Source: an uncultured Collinsella sp.
GTDB lineage: Bacteria; Actinomycetota; Coriobacteriia; Coriobacteriales; Coriobacteriaceae
Length of the DNA stretch: 8,572 bases
Reading direction: 5' to 3'
NCBI GenBank assembly: GCA_938036665.1
Contig: CALHWR010000224.1
Location: 1-8,572, forward strand
Shown in pieces: positions 6,647 through 8,572 of the stretch. How positions within the stretch are numbered: position 1 is the stretch's first letter; every line of letters begins with the position of its first letter. The notes below the pieces were generated by a model. It worked only from the letters and a program-made list of their open reading frames with translations, was not told the DNA's origin and made no database searches. A program made the translations under genes and the position numbers.

Positions 6647-7945
6647 ATGGCACCAGCTCTGTCCGATCTTCAACCGCAACCAGCGCCGCAGGCTACCACA
6701 GCGGCGCAGACCGCTATCGGCGATGGCCTAGTCAAAGAAGCCCAGGCATTTGCCGGTGAGCTTGCCGCATGGCGACACGATCTACACCAGATGCCCGAGC
6801 TGGGTAATAGCCTCCCACAGACCTCTGCGTATATCCAAGCGCGCTTGACCGAGATGGACATCCCGTTTGCCACGCTCGTCGATGGTTCCTGCGTTGTGGG
6901 CCTTGTCGGCGCCGGTGCCGCCGCGGCCCAGGGCAATGGCGTCTGCACGGACGAACAAGCCGGTACGGTCATCATGCTCCGTGGCGACATGGACGCCCTG
7001 CCCGTTGCCGAAGAGTCAGGCGAGCCTTTCGCCTCTACGAACGGCTGCATGCACGCATGTGGACACGATATGCACGCGACGGCGTTGCTTGGAGCGGCGC
7101 GCCTGCTCAAGGCCCGCGAGTCTGCGCTTGTCGACGCCAACGCCACGGTTAAGTTGCTGTTCCAGCCGGGCGAGGAAACCTTTGAGGGTGCCCGCGCCGC
7201 CATCGCCGACGGTCTGCTGCAGAACCCGCGTCCCCAGGCCGCCTTTGCCATGCATGTCAATAGCCAGTCGCCGCTTGGCCTGGTGCTCTACGGCAGCCCG
7301 GCGCTCTCGGGCGTGTACGGTTTTCGCATCACGCTTCAGGGCAAGGGCGGCCATGGCTCGAGCCCCGAGATCTGCATCGACCCCATTACGGCGGGTGTGC
7401 ACGTGCATCTGGCACTTCAGGAGCTTATCGCTCGCGAAGTGCCGGCGGCCAAGGAGGTCGCGCTTACCGTTGGCAAGTTCGCCGGCGGTCAGGCCGCAAA
7501 TGTCATCCCTGATACTTGTGTGCTCGAGGGAACGCTGCGTGGCTTCGATGTCGAGCTCATGGAGCACCTCAAGGCCCGCATCGCGGAGGTCGTCAAAGGC
7601 GTTGCCACGACCTATCGTACGCCGGCGACTATTGAGACGCTCTCGGATGTTCCCCCGCTCGTACTCGATGACGATATGACGCAGGCGTCGCTTGGCTACG
7701 TGGGCGCGGTGCTGCCCAAGTCCGCCTTCCTGCCGTTGTTCCACGCCATGGCGAGCGAGGACTTTGCGCTTATCTCGAGCGAGATCCCAAGTGCGTACTT
7801 TACGGTGGGCGCGGCCGTGACCGATACGGACGAGCATTTTGCCCAGCATCATCCCAAGGCGCGCTTTAACGATGCCGAGCTTCCCCTCGGCGCCGCGGCT
7901 TATGCCGCCGTCGCTCTCGGATACATTGCGGACCACAAGGAGTAA
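6647..7945 (+). CDS. M20-family metal-dependent amidohydrolase (M20D-like)
   Basis: A 432-residue cytoplasmic di-metal hydrolase of the aminoacylase/hippurate hydrolase/IAA-amino-acid hydrolase group, which cleaves an acyl group or peptide-like bond from an amino acid. Visible family marks: RGDMDALP (112-119); MHACGHDMH (135-143), with metal ligands C138 and H140; QPGEE (173-177), where E176 is the expected catalytic base and E177 a ligand; H203 in MHVNS; the lid/dimerisation domain at about 220-335 with GKGGHG (232-237); MASEDF (368-373); and HHP (401-403) with the last ligand histidine. All key residues are present. A Pro/Gln/Ala-rich head of about 30 residues precedes the domain and is not an evident signal peptide. 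The ATG at 6647 has GGAGG (6636-6640) six bases upstream; the frame stays open further upstream only over the previous gene. An MFS gene follows after three bases, so the pair forms one operon. Exact substrate unknown. Confidence 0.95.
   Translation: MAPALSDLQPQPAPQATTAAQTAIGDGLVKEAQAFAGELAAWRHDLHQMPELGNSLPQTSAYIQARLTEMDIPFATLVDGSCVVGLVGAGAAAAQGNGVCTDEQAGTVIMLRGDMDALPVAEESGEPFASTNGCMHACGHDMHATALLGAARLLKARESALVDANATVKLLFQPGEETFEGARAAIADGLLQNPRPQAAFAMHVNSQSPLGLVLYGSPALSGVYGFRITLQGKGGHGSSPEICIDPITAGVHVHLALQELIAREVPAAKEVALTVGKFAGGQAANVIPDTCVLEGTLRGFDVELMEHLKARIAEVVKGVATTYRTPATIETLSDVPPLVLDDDMTQASLGYVGAVLPKSAFLPLFHAMASEDFALISSEIPSAYFTVGAAVTDTDEHFAQHHPKARFNDAELPLGAAAYAAVALGYIADHKE
7937..7942 (+). 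promoter_or_regulatory. Ribosome binding site of the MFS remnant
   Basis: AAGGAG, formed by the last two sense codons of the amidohydrolase, sits six bases before the ATG at 7949. Translation initiation of the broken transporter gene is therefore still intact, and the start is clear. Confidence 0.8.
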
Positions 7946-7948
7946 TCC

Positions 7949-8357
7949 ATGTCCCAGCAACGTAAATTTTTCCCTGGCTGGTTCGTGGTGGCCTCTGGCT
8001 TCGTGATCATGGCCACGTGCTACACCATTTTCGTCAACTGCATGAGCCTGTTCCAGCCGCTCATCGTCAGCGACTTGGGAATTTCTCTTGCGCAGTACAA
8101 CATCTCCAACGCCCACGATCGCTGCGTCTAAGCAGTTTGGCATGGCCGACCTGGGTAAGGCAGCGGGCACCATTACCTCGCTCGAGATGGTCGGCGGCAC
8201 CGTGGGCGCCATCGTCTCGGGCGTGCTGTTCGATGCCACGGGCTCCTTTGCGAGCACCTGGATTGTATGCCTGGCGTGCTCCGTGGTCATGCTCGTGTTC
8301 CTGCTGGCATCCGAGCCCATTGCCGCCAAGCTGCGCGCGAGCGCGGCGGGAGAGTAA
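7949..8357 (+). pseudogene. MFS transporter with the central part deleted and a frame change
   Basis: The first ~54 codons give a typical MFS N-terminus of the oxalate/formate-antiporter-like type: FFPGWFVVASGF, one helix, then FVNCMSLFQPLIVSDLGISLAQYNIS spread over 8030-8110. That frame ends at TAA 8129-8131. From about 8112 a different frame reads PTIAASKQFG and then SLEMVGGTVGAIVSGVLFD, a helix and a charged tail ending at TAA 8355-8357. This is the last two helices and C-terminus of the same kind of protein. Helices 2 to about 10 are missing. Family members are about 400-430 residues, so roughly 0.8 kb is gone. The join lies near 8108-8118. Start and ribosome site are intact, but the product cannot be a working transporter. 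It is either a deletion allele or an assembly join. It was probably the uptake partner of the amidohydrolase three bases upstream. Confidence 0.85.
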
Positions 8358-8384
8358 GGGCGCTGCCGCGTTTGCCGGCTCACC

Positions 8385-8544
8385 CTGATCTGCCCGCGGC
8401 GGTCTTGGGAGCCGAATGGATGCTCGTACCATCATTCGGTTTCCAAGGTCGCCGCAGGTCAAAGGACGGTCCGCTTTCCTTCGTCCCCAGCAGATCATGT
8501 GACCCGAAGGGGTCGGAGGAAAGCGGATCAGCTGTCGCGGCGGT
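8385..8544 (+). ncRNA. Candidate structured RNA: two long hairpins with a switchable upstream strand
   Basis: Hairpin 1 pairs 8396-8422 with 8430-8455 (bulged G at 8419) and includes four G-U pairs and no plain mismatch. Hairpin 2 pairs 8468-8488 with 8509-8529, 21 positions with one T-T mismatch. Upstream, 8386-8393 (TGATCTGC) is an exact complement of 8490-8497 in the loop of hairpin 2, which would form a pseudoknot. The overlapping strand 8385-8393 also pairs over nine bases, one G-U, with 8523-8531, which would close a three-way junction and displace the base of hairpin 2. Every wobble in hairpin 1 is G-U only if the + strand is transcribed. No T-run follows either hairpin, so neither is a simple terminator. 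No known class is recognised; the RNA may run past the window edge. It lies just after the MFS remnant. Confidence 0.45.
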
Positions 8545-8572
8545 GCATCTGGCCGAACGAGTCCCCATACCC

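Noticed and set aside
7016..8383. Long open frame of 455 codons on the minus strand.
   Set aside because: It is antisense to the intact M20 gene and the MFS remnant, and its product is low-complexity Arg/Ala/His sequence without membrane or domain features.
8385..8395. CTGATCTG resembles a conserved part of the TPP riboswitch.
   Set aside because: The other conserved TPP segments (CTGAGA upstream and the TAATACCAGCG-like stretch downstream) are absent, and the fold seen here is different.
8396..8529. The two long hairpins as transcription terminators of the hydrolase operon.
   Set aside because: No T-run follows either hairpin on the + strand, and none is seen on the minus strand, unlike the clear terminators at 5441 and 6542.
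8515..8530. GGAGGAAAGCGGATCAG recalls the SRP RNA tip (GGAAGGAAGCAGC) and the RNase P start (GAGGAAAGTCC).
   Set aside because: Neither match is exact, the flanking conserved segments of both RNAs are missing, and this stretch is accounted for as the 3' arm of hairpin 2.

Overview
The window is a GC-rich stretch of bacterial chromosome (the genes look about 60% GC; the first ~370 bases are clearly more AT-rich). The style fits a gut actinobacterium of the Coriobacteriia, Collinsella-like: large Ala/Ser-rich YhgE/Pip-family membrane proteins, strong Shine-Dalgarno sites and compact GC-rich terminators. This assignment rests on gene style and not on a marker gene, so it is only moderately sure. 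All real genes are on the + strand.

Layout. (1) 1-375 has no convincing gene. It holds a cluster of ~27-bp repeat units closed by a perfect 21-bp inverted repeat (80-189), a likely promoter overlapped by a TGTACA-AC-TGTACA palindrome (221-260), and a hairpin covering the first possible ATG (303-344). (2) 376-5346 encodes two paralogous YhgE/Pip-type proteins. Each has one N-terminal membrane segment, a long extracytoplasmic coiled coil and a C-terminal ABC-2-like membrane domain. They abut with no intergenic base, so they form one operon and perhaps one hetero-oligomeric complex. Only the first carries an extra C-terminal two-helix module and a hydrophilic tail. (3) 5347-5546 holds a strong intrinsic terminator with an extended -10 promoter-like sequence pressed against it. 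(4) 5547-6530 is a ten-helix EamA/DMT permease followed by its own perfect terminator. (5) 6647-8357 is a second operon: an intact M20-family amidohydrolase, then an MFS transporter that has lost its centre and survives only as its two ends in different frames. (6) 8358-8572 has no gene but folds into two long hairpins. A short strand upstream of them can pair in two mutually exclusive ways, so this is a candidate structured, possibly switching, RNA that may continue beyond the window.

How the parts relate. The YhgE pair is an envelope system of unknown substrate, with homology to phage-receptor (Pip) and type VII secretion accessory (EsaA-like) proteins. The amidohydrolase/MFS operon looks like import of an N-acyl amino acid or peptide-like compound followed by cytoplasmic hydrolysis, with the transporter half now broken. 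The strongest leads for something undescribed are the RNA-like element at 8385-8544, the asymmetric YhgE pair, and the repeat cluster at 80-189.
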